Source: DASRDR01 sp035550795
GTDB lineage: Bacteria > Methylomirabilota > Methylomirabilia > Rokubacteriales > DASRDR01
Length of the DNA: 64,000 bases
Reading direction: 5' to 3'
Assembly: GCA_035550795.1 (NCBI GenBank)
Contig: DASZOL010000046.1
Span: 1 to 64,000 of the forward strand
Part shown: positions 52,661 through 61,744 of the stretch, piece by piece
How the letters are laid out: each line of letters starts with the position of its first letter
Position numbering within the stretch: position 1 is the stretch's first letter
Program-made: the position numbers and the translations under genes
Notes under the pieces: model-generated
What the model saw: only the letters and a program-made list of their open reading frames with translations
Told to the model about the DNA's origin: nothing
Databases searched by the model: none

Positions 52661-53949
52661 GGGGATGGCCTGCAGAGGGTCGCGCGGGTCGCCGTGCTGA
52701 AAGGCCGGGCCGCCCAGGCCAGCCCCAGCGCGAAGGGAACCCATTGCGCGGCGATCACCCAGGCCGGCATATGCCAGATCGGCTGCGCAAAGGAGACGTA
52801 GGTCAAGGCGACCGCACAGGTCAAGTAGAGCCAGGGCCATGCCGGCGCGGCAGCCTGCAGCGGCACCATCCAGAGCGCGTACCACGGAAAGAGGTTCGGC
52901 GTGGTCAGAAGGTAACCACCCACCAGCCAACGGGCGCGCCAGTCCACCGGCGGCGCCGTCCTCCAGCCGACCGCGAGCGCGAGGCCGGCGAGCCCGAGCA
53001 GCGGGATGAGGCGCGCCGCCATGAGGCCGCCCGGGCCCAGGGGGGCAAGCACGAGCTCGAGCATCGCCCGGGCGGTGCCGTTGAATTCCTCTTCGGCCAC
53101 GTACCGGCCGAGCGATCCGAAGACCGCGACGCCCTCGCGCCAGTAAAGAGCGTATCCCGCGGCCACCACCCCGAGCCCGGCCGCCAGCACGCGTGCCCTC
53201 CGTTCCCCCCAGATAGCGGGAAGCAGGAGCAGCGGATAGACCTTCACGAGGGCGCCGAGGCCCACCACCGCGCCCGCCGCGACGAGACGTCCCCGTGCGG
53301 CGGCCCAGAGCGCGCCGGCCGTCGTGGCGAGCACGAGCGCATCGAGGTGGCCACTCCCCGCGAGTTCGACAACGACCAACGGATGCCAGGCGTAGACAAG
53401 CACCCACGCCGCCGGGCGGCCGAGCGTCCGGAGCCAGCCGAGGATCAGGCCGATGGTCAGCAAATCCGCCGCGAGCATCACGAGCTTCATGCCCATCACG
53501 CTCGAGGGCCAAAGACCCGCGAGCGCGGCGAACAGGAGCTGCCCGCCAGGGGGATAGACCGTGCGCCAGTCGACATGGTTCAAGTGGGGGTAGACGAGCT
53601 CGTCGCGGAATCCGGCCACCTCGGGCGCGTTCGCGGGATGACGGTACGGGCTCACGCCGGCGACCGCCAGCCGGCCGTCCCAGAGGTAGCGATAGAGATC
53701 CGTCGAGAGCGTCGGAGCGCTTGGAAGCAGCAGCAGCCGGAAGAGGAGAGCGGCGCCCAGAATCCCGCCGAGCGCCCACCAGCTGGCGGGCGGCCGGCGG
53801 AGGATCCAGCGGACGGCCACGGCGTAGGCCGCGCTCGCCAGCACGAACAGGACAACGAACCACCCGGCGGCGCGGAAAAGGTCGCGGAGCCAGAACATCC
53901 CGCCGAACGCCGCCGCCAGCACGGCCCCGGCGAGGATCAGCGGGCCCAC
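52657..53949 (-). CDS. Polytopic glycosyltransferase-like membrane protein (GT87-like)
   Basis: 430 residues with about ten hydrophobic segments. The first external loop holds S-T-D-L-Y-R-Y-L-W-D-G-R, the D...W-D-G/A-R signature of GT87-type mannosyltransferase relatives, followed by S-P-Y-R-H-P and V-Y-P-P-G-G-Q. W-H-P-L-V-V-V-E-L-A-G-S-G-H-L-D-A and A-L-V-K-V-Y-P-L recur in the same group. GTG 53949 overlaps the end of the TIGR04282-type gene. It likely transfers a polyprenyl-linked sugar in the periplasm or membrane; the acceptor is unknown. Confidence 0.8.
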   Translation of the reverse strand: MGPLILAGAVLAAAFGGMFWLRDLFRAAGWFVVLFVLASAAYAVAVRWILRRPPASWWALGGILGAALLFRLLLLPSAPTLSTDLYRYLWDGRLAVAGVSPYRHPANAPEVAGFRDELVYPHLNHVDWRTVYPPGGQLLFAALAGLWPSSVMGMKLVMLAADLLTIGLILGWLRTLGRPAAWVLVYAWHPLVVVELAGSGHLDALVLATTAGALWAAARGRLVAAGAVVGLGALVKVYPLLLLPAIWGERRARVLAAGLGVVAAGYALYWREGVAVFGSLGRYVAEEEFNGTARAMLELVLAPLGPGGLMAARLIPLLGLAGLALAVGWRTAPPVDWRARWLVGGYLLTTPNLFPWYALWMVPLQAAAPAWPWLYLTCAVALTYVSFAQPIWHMPAWVIAAQWVPFALGLAWAARPFSTATRATLCRPSP

Positions 53950-54614
53950 GCAAGCTCTCGTGCGAGGAACGCCAGCGTTCGGAGGGGCTGGTGGGCGCCG
54001 GGCGCGTCCGCGCTCGCGCGCAGGCGCTCCAGGTCCGCGCCCCGGTCGACATCGAACCACGGCGGGAGAAGCGCGAGGCGGAGACCGAGCCGGCGGACGC
54101 GGGTGATCGTTTCGTCCAGCACCGCAGGCGTGCTCCACGGCATCTCCCGGAAGAGCTCGGGAGCGGCCTGCCGCAGCCCGATCAGATAGTAGCCCCCATC
54201 GTCACAGGGGCCGAGCGCCACGTCGGCGGTTCGGTCAGCGAGATGCGCACACGCCCGGCGGACGAAGTCGGTCGGGAGCGTCGGGCTGTCGGCGTCCACG
54301 GCGATGGCCCCGCCGGCTCCTTCGGCGATGAGATCCGTCAGAAGCCGATCGAGCCGCGCCCCCAGATCGGCGCCCTGCTGCGGGACCAGCCGCACGCCGT
54401 CGGGCAGGATCGGGCGCAGCGACGACTCGCGCTCCGGAGGCGTGAAGGCCACAACGGGGGCGACCGCCGGGATCTCTCGAAGCTGGGCGATCCGGTCCTG
54501 CAGGAAGCAGCGCGCGAGGCTGGCGGCCTGGGCCGGTGTGAGGGGGGGGCAGAGACGCGTCTTGACCTCCCCGGCCGCCGGCACCTTCGCCATGATCGCG
54601 ACCGGGACCCTCAC
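53937..54614 (-). CDS. TIGR04282-type (DUF2064) glycosyltransferase-like protein
   Basis: 225 residues. V-A-I-M-A-K-V-P-A-A-G-E-V-K-T-R-L-C-P-P-L-T at the start is the CofC/MobA-like nucleotide loop of the family, followed by Q-Q-G-A-D-L-G-A-R-L, A-V-D-A-D-S-P-T-L-P and L-G-P-C-D-D-G-G-Y-Y-L-I-G-L. The family is known from arsenosugar biosynthesis clusters. GGAGGGGC precedes GTG 54614, which overlaps the stop of the glycosyltransferase gene upstream. Confidence 0.88.
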   Translation of the reverse strand: MRVPVAIMAKVPAAGEVKTRLCPPLTPAQAASLARCFLQDRIAQLREIPAVAPVVAFTPPERESSLRPILPDGVRLVPQQGADLGARLDRLLTDLIAEGAGGAIAVDADSPTLPTDFVRRACAHLADRTADVALGPCDDGGYYLIGLRQAAPELFREMPWSTPAVLDETITRVRRLGLRLALLPPWFDVDRGADLERLRASADAPGAHQPLRTLAFLARELAWAR

Positions 54615-55306
54615 CGCCCCTCCTTCAACGCGACGCGCAGGAACCTCCACCCGGCGCGCACGCTGCCGCCCAGCCTGCCGGCGACCTTCGAGCGCCCGGC
54701 CAGGCGCGGGCGCTGCGTCACCTCGACCTCGATGATACGGAGGCCCTGACGCGCGGCGCGAGCCACCATCTCGACAGGCCAGCCGGAGCCGCGGTCGCGT
54801 AACCCAAGCGCCAGCAGGGCATCGAGCCGGATCGCGCGGAAGGGTCCGAGGTCGCGGAGACGCACGCCGAGGCGCCACCGGAGCACGAGGGCCACGGCGC
54901 GCGTGCCCAGGATCGCATGCCACGGATGCCCCGACCCGCGCGGGAACGTGCGGACACCGAGGGCCAGGTCGGCGCTCCGCGTCCGCAGCGGCGACAGGAG
55001 CCGCGGTAACTCGGCCGGGTCCTGACTCCCGTCACCGTCCAGAAACGCGACCACCGTGATCCCCGGTGCGAGCGCCTCCACCCCAGCCCAGCACGCTGCC
55101 CCGTAACCGCGGCGCGGCTCCGCGACGACTCGCGCCCCGGCCGCGCGGGCAACGACCGCCGTGCGGTCGGTGGATCCATTGTCCACGACCACGAGATCGT
55201 CCACGAGGCCCGGTGGCACCGCGCGCAGGACGGCAGCGATGGCGGCCTCCTCATCGAGCGCTGGGATGATCAAGGCGACGCCGTCGTCACGCACGGTTCC
55301 CCTCAC
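54611..55306 (-). CDS. Family 2 glycosyltransferase, first gene of overlapping operon
   Basis: 231 residues: L-I-I-P-A-L-D-E-E-A-A-I, V-V-V-D-N-G-S-T-D, R-R-G-Y-G-A-A-C, F-L-D-G-D-G-S-Q-D-P in the metal-binding position, then W-R-L-G-V-R-L-R-D-L-G-P-F. It resembles small polyprenyl-phosphate glycosyltransferases without membrane helices. Its stop overlaps the TIGR04282-type gene (GTGA). It probably makes a lipid-linked sugar used by the membrane glycosyltransferase of the operon. Confidence 0.88.
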   Translation of the reverse strand: MRGTVRDDGVALIIPALDEEAAIAAVLRAVPPGLVDDLVVVDNGSTDRTAVVARAAGARVVAEPRRGYGAACWAGVEALAPGITVVAFLDGDGSQDPAELPRLLSPLRTRSADLALGVRTFPRGSGHPWHAILGTRAVALVLRWRLGVRLRDLGPFRAIRLDALLALGLRDRGSGWPVEMVARAARQGLRIIEVEVTQRPRLAGRSKVAGRLGGSVRAGWRFLRVALKEGR

Positions 55307-55512
55307 ACCGGAGCTTCCCGGACCCGAACCACGAGGCGGTCCGGCGCCCGATTGTACCGCGGCCGGCTCACCGGAGTCCGGATGGGGCCCGGGTCACAGG
55401 GCGATCCAGGTGGACCGCCAGTGCGCAAGCGGGCTTGTCTCTGGACCGGCCCGCGGCACGTCGCACGCCGACCCCGCCAGGCGCACCCAGACGACCAGTG
55501 CCATCCAGCGCA

Positions 55513-56283
55513 TCATCGGGAATGGCCATCAGACCGATCGCCCTCCAGTCTCCTCTTCAGGGCGCACCGGGGCCACGGGCTACCCGGCGGACGTTCGGCC
55601 GGACCTCGCCACCGCTCGGCATACCGCTCGGTATCCAGCCGCAGCGTGTGCAGCAGTAATAACCAGACGATGAAGGCGAACGTGAGCCACGGTCCGCGTA
55701 CGAGAAAACGCCGCCCCGAGGTGACCAGCGGCACCCGGATCAACACGGGCCGGCCCATCCGCTTCAAGCGCTGCGAGAACTCGAGGTCCTCCAGAAGGCG
55801 AAGAGGCTTGTACCCGCCCATCTGCCGAAACACGGAGGCCCGAACGAAGATCCCCTGGTCGCCGTAGTAGTTGCGGGTGAGCCGGTAGCGCACACGGTTG
55901 ATCCGTGTGATGGCGCGGAGGCTCCATGCGGGCTCCGCAAAGCGATGCTCGAACGCGCCGCCCACAACCCGCGAGTCAGACAGCGCGTGATCGATCAGTG
56001 CCACCGCGTCAGCCGGCGGGAGTGAGTCGGCGTGAAGAAAGAACAGAACGTCGCCGCACGCGACGACAGCTCCCGCGTTCATGAGAGCCGCACGCGTGGA
56101 GTCCGCCGGCCACAACAGCCGGGCCCGGCCCGCCACGGCGCGTTCCGTTCCCACGGGGTCGCCGGAGGCGGCGATAACGACCTCCATGCCCGGAATCCCG
56201 CGGAGGCCGAAGAGGTGATCCAGGGTGGGGCCCACGGCCGCCGCGTCGTTCCGCACGGGAATGACGATCGAGAGACGCCGCAT
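55513..56283 (-). CDS. TIGR04283-type glycosyltransferase
   Basis: 256 residues: M-R-R-L-S-I-V-I-P-V-R-N-D-A-A-A-V, V-I-A-A-S-G-D-P, the A-L-M-N-A-G-A stretch, F-L-H-A-D-S-L-P-P, and Y-Y-G-D-Q-G-I-F-V-R-A-S-V-F with L-L-E-D-L-E-F-S-Q-R-L. This set matches TIGR04283 family 2 glycosyltransferases that co-occur with TIGR04282 proteins, as here. A hydrophobic segment near residues 203-220 may anchor it. The start could also be 56307. It lies 206 bases upstream of the overlapping operon on the same strand and may belong to it. Confidence 0.85.
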   Translation of the reverse strand: MRRLSIVIPVRNDAAAVGPTLDHLFGLRGIPGMEVVIAASGDPVGTERAVAGRARLLWPADSTRAALMNAGAVVACGDVLFFLHADSLPPADAVALIDHALSDSRVVGGAFEHRFAEPAWSLRAITRINRVRYRLTRNYYGDQGIFVRASVFRQMGGYKPLRLLEDLEFSQRLKRMGRPVLIRVPLVTSGRRFLVRGPWLTFAFIVWLLLLHTLRLDTERYAERWRGPAERPPGSPWPRCALKRRLEGDRSDGHSR

Positions 56284-56623
56284 TTCAGCGCACACGGTCG
56301 CCGTCAACCCGACGAGAAGAGCCGGTCGGCGCGGTAGACATCAATCACGTGCTCGACGAGCCGTTGGAACCCCGGAAGCACTCTAACACGCAGCGCGACG
56401 CCGGCCCCTCAGTGGACGTTCGATTTTCGGGGGGTTCTACCGTTACTCCAGACCGACGGGACGACTCCGCTTGCGCATTGCGGCAGGGGCTCCGAGCCCT
56501 GGACATCGCCGGCCCAAGATGCAGGACAAGCTCCCTCAGTCCCCACGAGAACGAACAAGCAGCGGCGTCAACCGGGTGCGGAGCACTTTCACCCGACAGT
56601 CCACCAGCCTGTAGAATCAGGCC
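56284..56623. other. Divergent intergenic region
   Basis: 340 bases between a leftward glycosyltransferase and a rightward B3/B4 protein. Both promoters should be here. No gene or clear box recognised. Confidence 0.4.
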
Positions 56624-57301
56624 GTGTTCCATGTCTCAGACGCCTGGAAGACCACCTGCGTCGGGGCTGCCGCCGGGATCTTGATCATGCGGGGCGTCAC
56701 CAACCCGACGCACCACGCTGGCCTCGATCAGCGGATCGCGGCCTCGGAAGCCGAGCTCCCGACGCGGTTCCCTGTGCGCGATCGCACCGAGCTCCGCGAG
56801 CATCCCGTCCTCCAGGCCTATGCCGCGCACTACCGGCGCTTTCGCAAGACCTATCACGTCGAGCTCCAACTGGAGTCAGTCCTCTTCAAGGGTCGATCCA
56901 TCCCGCGAAGCCCCGCGCTCGTGGCCGCCATGGTGGCGGCGGAGCTCAAGAGCCTCCTCCTCACCGCCGGGCACGATCTCAAGGCCGTTGAGACTCCGGT
57001 CACTCTCGGGGTGGCAGCCGGCGGCGAACGCTATCTCCTCTTGAACGGCCGCGAGGAGACACTCAAGATGGGCGACATGATGATGACCGACCGTCAGGGC
57101 GTCATCTCGAGCGTCCTCCACGGTCCCGATCAGCGGACCCGGATCACGCCGGACACGCGCCAGGTCTTCTTTGCCGTCTACGCCCCGTCAGGGATCGGCG
57201 AGCTGCCCGTGCGCCGCCACCTCGAAGACCTCCGCGAGGCCATCCGCCTGATCGCGCCGGACGCCGCCACCGAGGCGCTGGAGGTTTACACGGCCAGCTG
57301 A
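56624..57301 (+). CDS. B3/B4 tRNA-binding-domain protein
   Basis: 225 residues, complete for the family. M-F-H-V-S-D-A-W-K-T-T-C-V-G-A-A-A-G, H-P-V-L-Q-A-Y-A-A-H-Y-R-R-F, G-R-S-I-P-R-S-P-A-L-V, L-T-A-G-H-D-L, and G-E-R-Y-L-L-L-N-G-R-E-E define the B3/B4 domain found also in the phenylalanyl-tRNA synthetase beta subunit. Free-standing forms are thought to act on tRNA or amino acids; the exact role is unknown. The start is GTG 56624, since the family N-terminus begins M-F-x-x-S. Confidence 0.85.
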   Translation: MFHVSDAWKTTCVGAAAGILIMRGVTNPTHHAGLDQRIAASEAELPTRFPVRDRTELREHPVLQAYAAHYRRFRKTYHVELQLESVLFKGRSIPRSPALVAAMVAAELKSLLLTAGHDLKAVETPVTLGVAAGGERYLLLNGREETLKMGDMMMTDRQGVISSVLHGPDQRTRITPDTRQVFFAVYAPSGIGELPVRRHLEDLREAIRLIAPDAATEALEVYTAS

Positions 57302-57483
57302 GACGATCCCCTCCGGGCATTCGATACGCGAGGTCCCTGCATCAGAAGGTTTCAGGGATCGCCGACACGCCTCGGCCAGCTCGCTCTCCTCCGTTCACCC
57401 CGCCGCCGATCTCCGTTCCGGCGCCGTCCGAGGTGTGGGCGCTCGAGGCCCTTCTCGTGCGCTCGCGGCTCGGCCGCGTCGGG

Positions 57484-58737
57484 TCAGTCGTCGATCGCCT
57501 GGTAGGCCGACGTCCAGAAATCGAGCACGACGGGCGGCAGACGCAAAGCACCCGGCTGGACCTGCGTCATGAGGATCCCGACCAGGTCCTCGCGTGGGTC
57601 CACGTACCACGAGCCGCCAAAGGCACCGTCCCAGCCGAAGCGTCCCGGCACGCCCGCCAGCTCGGTGCGCCGGGTCACCACCGAAAGGCCCAGGCCCCAG
57701 CCGCGCGCGTCCCAGAAGCCGTCAAAAAAAGGCGACGCTGCCTTCTGCTCGGTCGTCAGCTGATCGCGGGTCATCAGCTCCACCGACAGCCGCGACAAGA
57801 TGCGCTCCTTGCCGTTCGTGCCCTGGTTCAGCATCATCCGCCCGAACGCGAGCAGATCGTCGGCCGTGGACACAAGGCCTCCGCCACCCGACTCGAAGGC
57901 GGGCGGGCGCGCGAAGAGTCTGCCGCCAGCGTCGAACACGGTGATCTCGCCGCTCGAAAGGTCCGTCTGGTAGCAGGTGGCAAGCCGGTCAAGCTGTGCT
58001 GCCGGCACGCTGAAGCCGGTGTCCTTCATGCCCAGCGGCTCGAAGATGCGGTCGCGCAGAAACGTCGATAGCGAGGCGCTGGACGCGCGCGCGATCAGTA
58101 CGCCCAAGATCTCGGCGCTCATGTGGTACAGCCACCGCTGTCCGGGGTGATCGACGAGCGGGAGGCTGCTCAGGCGTCTCATGAGCTCCTCGGGACTACC
58201 GGCGAATGGCCACGCGCTGAGCGGCAGGCGAGCCTCGATCATCGCCTTCTGCATCGGGGCCGTTGGCGACAGGAACCCGATCTCACCGTACCCCGAGCGA
58301 AACGTCAGCAGGTCGCGCAGTGTGATCGGGCGCGCCGCGGGCACCGTGTCGTCCAGCTCGCTGTCGAGCGTGCGCAGCACCGTGCGGTTCGCGAGCTCCG
58401 GCAGCCATTCATCGACGGGATCGTCGAGCCTGACCTTGCATTCCTCGACGAGGATCATGGCGGCCACGGCCGTGATCGGCTTCGTCACGGAGGCCAGGCG
58501 GAAGATGGTGTCTCGCCGCATCGGTGTCGTATGGTCGAACGCGAGCGTGCCGATGGCGTCCACGTGCTCCGCGCCGCGCCGGCTGAGGAGCGCGACGAGG
58601 CCAGGCAGCCGGCCACTGTCCACGTGGCGGCGCATGCTGTCGCGCATCCGCGCCAGCCGCGAGGGCGATAGGCTGCGCTTCAACGGCCGCGCAGCGGTGG
58701 CAGATGATTCCACGTCCGGCTGCTTCTCGTCAGCCAT
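57484..58737 (-). CDS. Class C beta-lactamase-like serine hydrolase
   Basis: 417 residues, cytoplasmic by sequence (no signal peptide). The S-x-x-K motif is R-L-A-S-V-T-K-P-I-T near residue 85, Y-H-M-S-A-E-I-L-G is the likely Y-x-N/S counterpart, and the third box lies near G-W-D-G-A-F-G-G-S-W in the C-terminal part. D-L-L-T-F-R-S-G-Y is the common substrate-loop motif. EstB-type esterases share this plan. It probably cleaves esters rather than beta-lactams. Single gene with no operon partner. Confidence 0.87.
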   Translation of the reverse strand: MADEKQPDVESSATAARPLKRSLSPSRLARMRDSMRRHVDSGRLPGLVALLSRRGAEHVDAIGTLAFDHTTPMRRDTIFRLASVTKPITAVAAMILVEECKVRLDDPVDEWLPELANRTVLRTLDSELDDTVPAARPITLRDLLTFRSGYGEIGFLSPTAPMQKAMIEARLPLSAWPFAGSPEELMRRLSSLPLVDHPGQRWLYHMSAEILGVLIARASSASLSTFLRDRIFEPLGMKDTGFSVPAAQLDRLATCYQTDLSSGEITVFDAGGRLFARPPAFESGGGGLVSTADDLLAFGRMMLNQGTNGKERILSRLSVELMTRDQLTTEQKAASPFFDGFWDARGWGLGLSVVTRRTELAGVPGRFGWDGAFGGSWYVDPREDLVGILMTQVQPGALRLPPVVLDFWTSAYQAIDD

Positions 58738-58948
58738 TGCCCGTCAGCCTTCTTCTCGGCAATCGAGGTGATCGCCGCCCACTGGGAGGCGTGCTGGTCC
58801 TGGTGCTCCCATGCCATCCGGACGGCCCGCTCACTTCCGGAGAAGACCGACTGGGTCTCGCCATGGCTCCCATCCTCTCAAGGAATGGAGCCTCCGGGAA
58901 ACCCAGGGCGGTTCGTAGCGGTGGAGCTCTGGCGCCCTGGGACCTCCC

Positions 58949-59677
58949 TCAGGCCACCAGCCCGGCGGCCCGGAGGTAGGCGGCGTCCTGCTCCATCACG
59001 CCGGCCATCTCCTCCGGCAGCGTGTGGGACTCCAGGGACACCGCGCCCCGGTAGCCGTCCTGCATGAGCCGGGCGATCAGCCCGGCCCAGTTGACGGCGC
59101 CGGTGCCGAGCGGCAGGCAGACGACGTTGCCTCCGGCGCGATGGAGCACCCGCCGGCCGTCGCCGTGAACCGCGGGCAGGTAGCGCGCCGAATCCTTGGC
59201 GTGGAGCTGAACGATGTGGCCCTTCAGCAGCTCGTAGGCGTAGGGAAAGGGCTCGATGCCGGCGTTGTAGAAGTTGTCGGCGTCGAAGTTCGCGCCGACC
59301 CGCGGGTGGTCGACGTCCCGGATGATCGCCAGCAGGTCCTCCGGCTGCCGCGTGATCTTGATGAACGAGTTCTCGATCGCCAGGTGGATGCCCTCGTGCC
59401 CCGGCTGGTCGATGAGCCCCCGCACCGTCTCGCGAAAGGCGTCGAGGCTCCGCCGCCGGCTGGCGTCCACCCGCTCGATCGCGTCGTCGAAGACCACGAT
59501 GACGGGGGCCCCGAGGGCGCGGGCCGCGCCGAAGGCCGCCGCCAGCTCGGAGGCGCCGGCATTGACGTGCACCCGCAGGCGCCGCGCCGCGAGCTCGCGG
59601 CCGACCGCCGCCGTGCCCTCGCCGACGATGCGGCGGCTCGGCAGCTCGACGAACTGGGGGGAGGAAGACGCTCCCAT
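58949..59677 (-). CDS. Sugar-phosphate isomerase/epimerase-like TIM-barrel protein, possibly N-terminally short
   Basis: 242 residues of an AP-endonuclease-2-like barrel: V-I-V-V-F-D-D, L-A-I-E-N-S-F, V-G-A-N-F-D-A-D-N-F-Y, V-Q-L-H-A-K-D-S, and V-S-L-E-S-H, which hold the metal-binding E, D, H and E. The frame starts at about the second strand of the barrel, with a stop codon 18-20 bases upstream. So about 30 residues that relatives carry appear to be missing or shifted. It lies 37 bases after the prolyl-iminopeptidase-like gene, likely the same transcript. Confidence 0.75.
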   Translation of the reverse strand: MGASSSPQFVELPSRRIVGEGTAAVGRELAARRLRVHVNAGASELAAAFGAARALGAPVIVVFDDAIERVDASRRRSLDAFRETVRGLIDQPGHEGIHLAIENSFIKITRQPEDLLAIIRDVDHPRVGANFDADNFYNAGIEPFPYAYELLKGHIVQLHAKDSARYLPAVHGDGRRVLHRAGGNVVCLPLGTGAVNWAGLIARLMQDGYRGAVSLESHTLPEEMAGVMEQDAAYLRAAGLVA

Positions 59678-59714
59678 CGACGCTTCGGCCGCTCACTCGC
59701 CCGCGTGGCGGTCC

Positions 59715-60944
59715 CTACGCGCGGCCCTTGACCAGGTCGATCAGGCGACCGAGCACGCGCTCGCCGTCCGCGCGGAGGCCGTTGTGCTCGTACTCGCTCG
59801 TGATCCACGGACGCAAGCCCTTGATCAAGCCCGCGGTCTCCATCGCGAAGTCGCGATCGACGTACAGGTCGTCGACGTAGATCGTCGCCGCCACGGGGAC
59901 GTCATTGCGGCGGAGGCGGTCGGCGTCGTAGAGCTTCGGCCACTCGTGCTGGGCGAGGATCTCCGCCGCCGGCCGGTGCGGACGCAAGCGGCCGCAGTCG
60001 TCCCACATCCACGGGAAGACGTGCTCGGCCGTGAAGTAGGCTTGCGCCTCGACCTCGGCGGGCAGGACGCGGGCCGCCGACCACCGCGTCGCGAAGCCGT
60101 CGGCATAGCTCGACTCGTGGAGCGTGGCGTAGATCGGGTTCCGCCCCCACCGGCTGCCGGCCTCGGTGTCGTAGAGGAACGCCGGCGAGCCGAAGGGGAG
60201 CTCGATGACGTGGTGGAGGAGCTCCCAGCCCGCGCTGTCACCGAGCCACATCCCCAGCTGGCGGAACCGGCGCCCGGTGAGGCGATCCCCCGACGGCAGG
60301 CGGACGTCCTCGGCCTCCAGCCGTACGAGGATCTCCCCGACCCTGGCCCGATCGCCGGGATAGCGCTCGAAGTACGCGCGGTTCTTCTCGATGAGCCGGA
60401 CCGACGTGGCGCGGTACACGTCGTCGGGCGGGCGCCCGACCGGCGACAGACCCCCCGTGATGAGCGCCTCGCAGAGCCCCTCGGGCGCGAGCGACAGGTA
60501 GGTCATCGCGGTGAATCCCCCGAAGCTCTGGCCGAGGACACTCCAGCGATCGACAGCGAGCTCCCGGCGGACGTGCTCCGCGTCGCGGACGATCGAGTCG
60601 GCCCGGAAGTGCGCCAGGTAGTCGGCCTGCTGCTGCGGGGTCCTCCCGGGGATCTCGGGACCGACCGGCGTCGATCGGCCCGTCCCGCGCTGGTCGAGGA
60701 GCAGGACCCGGTAGTCCTCGATCGCCCGCTTCATCCAGCCGGACGGTGGGCTCGTCGGCCGGGTCGCCTCGATCCCGGGCCCACCCTGGAGGAAGACGAG
60801 ATACGGTCGCGCCGCCCCGTCGGGCGCGGCGACCTCGCGCGTGAAGACCGTGATCCTCGGCCCGTCCGGCCGTCCATGATCGAGCGGGACCGAGTGCTCG
60901 CGCTCGGTCAGGATGGCGCCTGGGACGCGGCAGGTCGTGGTCAT
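59715..60944 (-). CDS. Proline-iminopeptidase-like alpha/beta hydrolase
   Basis: 409 residues. F-L-Q-G-G-P-G-I forms the oxyanion hole, L-D-Q-R-G-T-G-R-S is the family's conserved turn, and G-Q-S-F-G-G-F holds the nucleophile. The acid and histidine lie further on (Y-V-D-D-L-Y-V-D and Y-E-H-N-G near the end). The N-terminal H-S-V-P-L-D-H-G is typical of the prolyl aminopeptidase S33 group. It should release N-terminal proline from peptides. ATG 60944 has GAGGG ten bases upstream. Followed by the isomerase-like gene. Confidence 0.88.
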   Translation of the reverse strand: MTTTCRVPGAILTEREHSVPLDHGRPDGPRITVFTREVAAPDGAARPYLVFLQGGPGIEATRPTSPPSGWMKRAIEDYRVLLLDQRGTGRSTPVGPEIPGRTPQQQADYLAHFRADSIVRDAEHVRRELAVDRWSVLGQSFGGFTAMTYLSLAPEGLCEALITGGLSPVGRPPDDVYRATSVRLIEKNRAYFERYPGDRARVGEILVRLEAEDVRLPSGDRLTGRRFRQLGMWLGDSAGWELLHHVIELPFGSPAFLYDTEAGSRWGRNPIYATLHESSYADGFATRWSAARVLPAEVEAQAYFTAEHVFPWMWDDCGRLRPHRPAAEILAQHEWPKLYDADRLRRNDVPVAATIYVDDLYVDRDFAMETAGLIKGLRPWITSEYEHNGLRADGERVLGRLIDLVKGRA

Positions 60945-61249
60945 CGATTCGCACCCTCGTGCGGGGTTCGCGGTGACGATCCCGCTTCCACACGGCCGAG
61001 ACACCGGGGGGGCCTCGTCACGATGGGCCCCTCCCACCGTTACGGTAACAGTACCAGGCCGGCGACGCTGCGGGATCGAGGCGGATCCGGATCGCGTCAG
61101 CGTGCGCCGACGCCCGGCGGCTCCGGACCCGGCGGTCCGGGCCATGCCAGCCGACGCGCGGCGGCAAGACGCCCGCGGCCACGAGGGCCATGGCCCCCGC
61201 AGCCAGGGTAGGAGACCCGATCCGAGGGACCGGTCCGGGGCCCGCGCCG
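60945..61249. other. Intergenic region
   Basis: 305 bases between the aminopeptidase and the peroxiredoxin, both on the minus strand. It should contain the aminopeptidase promoter. Nothing else seen. Confidence 0.4.
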
Positions 61250-61744
61250 TCAGTCCGGGTGGTACTTCAGCATCATCGCGCGCAGGTCCCGACGCAGCTC
61301 TTCGAGCGTGGGCCGGCCGACGAACCAGCCACCGTCGTAGATCTTGTGGATGGCGAGATCCGGCCCGACCGAGAAGCTGTAGGGGATCGCAATGCGTGGA
61401 TGCGCTCGGTCGGTCTCATCGACGATGTCCAGCCCCGTGACGGCCCGGCGCTCATGATCGCTCAGGAAGGTGAATGTCGCGCCCAACCCGGCGCGGAGTG
61501 CCCCGCACACCTCCGGTGGATCCGTGCTGATCACCGCGAGGTGGCAGTAGTTCACGTCGAGCTCGCGCTGAAGGTCGGTCAAGTGCCGCAACTGGCACTG
61601 GCACTTCGGTCACCAGTAGCCGCGGTAGAAGCTGACGATGAGCGGGTACCCGGCGGCCAGCTCGGAGAGCCGCACCGGCGTCCGGCGATGATCGGGAAGT
61701 TCCAGATCGGGCAGGTGGCCACCGATGACCAGATCCACGCGCAT
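61250..61744 (-). CDS. Selenocysteine-containing peroxiredoxin-like protein
   Basis: Read through one in-frame TGA (61612-61610), the gene gives 164 residues. GAGGAGG precedes ATG 61744. Before the TGA: L-P-D-L-E-L-P-D-H-R...Y-P-L-I-V-S-F-Y-R-G-Y-W; after it: P-K-C-Q-C-Q-L-R-H-L-T-D-L-Q. Homologous thioredoxin-fold peroxiredoxins have F-Y-R-G-x-W-C-P-K at this site, so the TGA replaces exactly the redox cysteine (residue 45). Downstream, A-V-I-S-T-D-P-P-E-V, F-L-S-D-H-E-R-R and W-F-V-G-R-P-T-L-E-E-L complete the family. A SECIS-like hairpin follows. The protein would reduce peroxides with Sec45 as the attacking residue. No selA/selB genes are in the window. Confidence 0.82.
61583..61598 (-). 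promoter_or_regulatory. Bacterial SECIS-like hairpin
   Basis: Just after the TGA of the peroxiredoxin gene, GTGCC and GGCAC pair around a six-base loop AGTTGC. The loop starts 17 bases after the TGA and has a G at its second position. This meets the spacing and loop rules of bacterial selenocysteine insertion elements. A slightly longer alternative stem AAGTGCC/GGCACTT is also possible. Confidence 0.6.
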
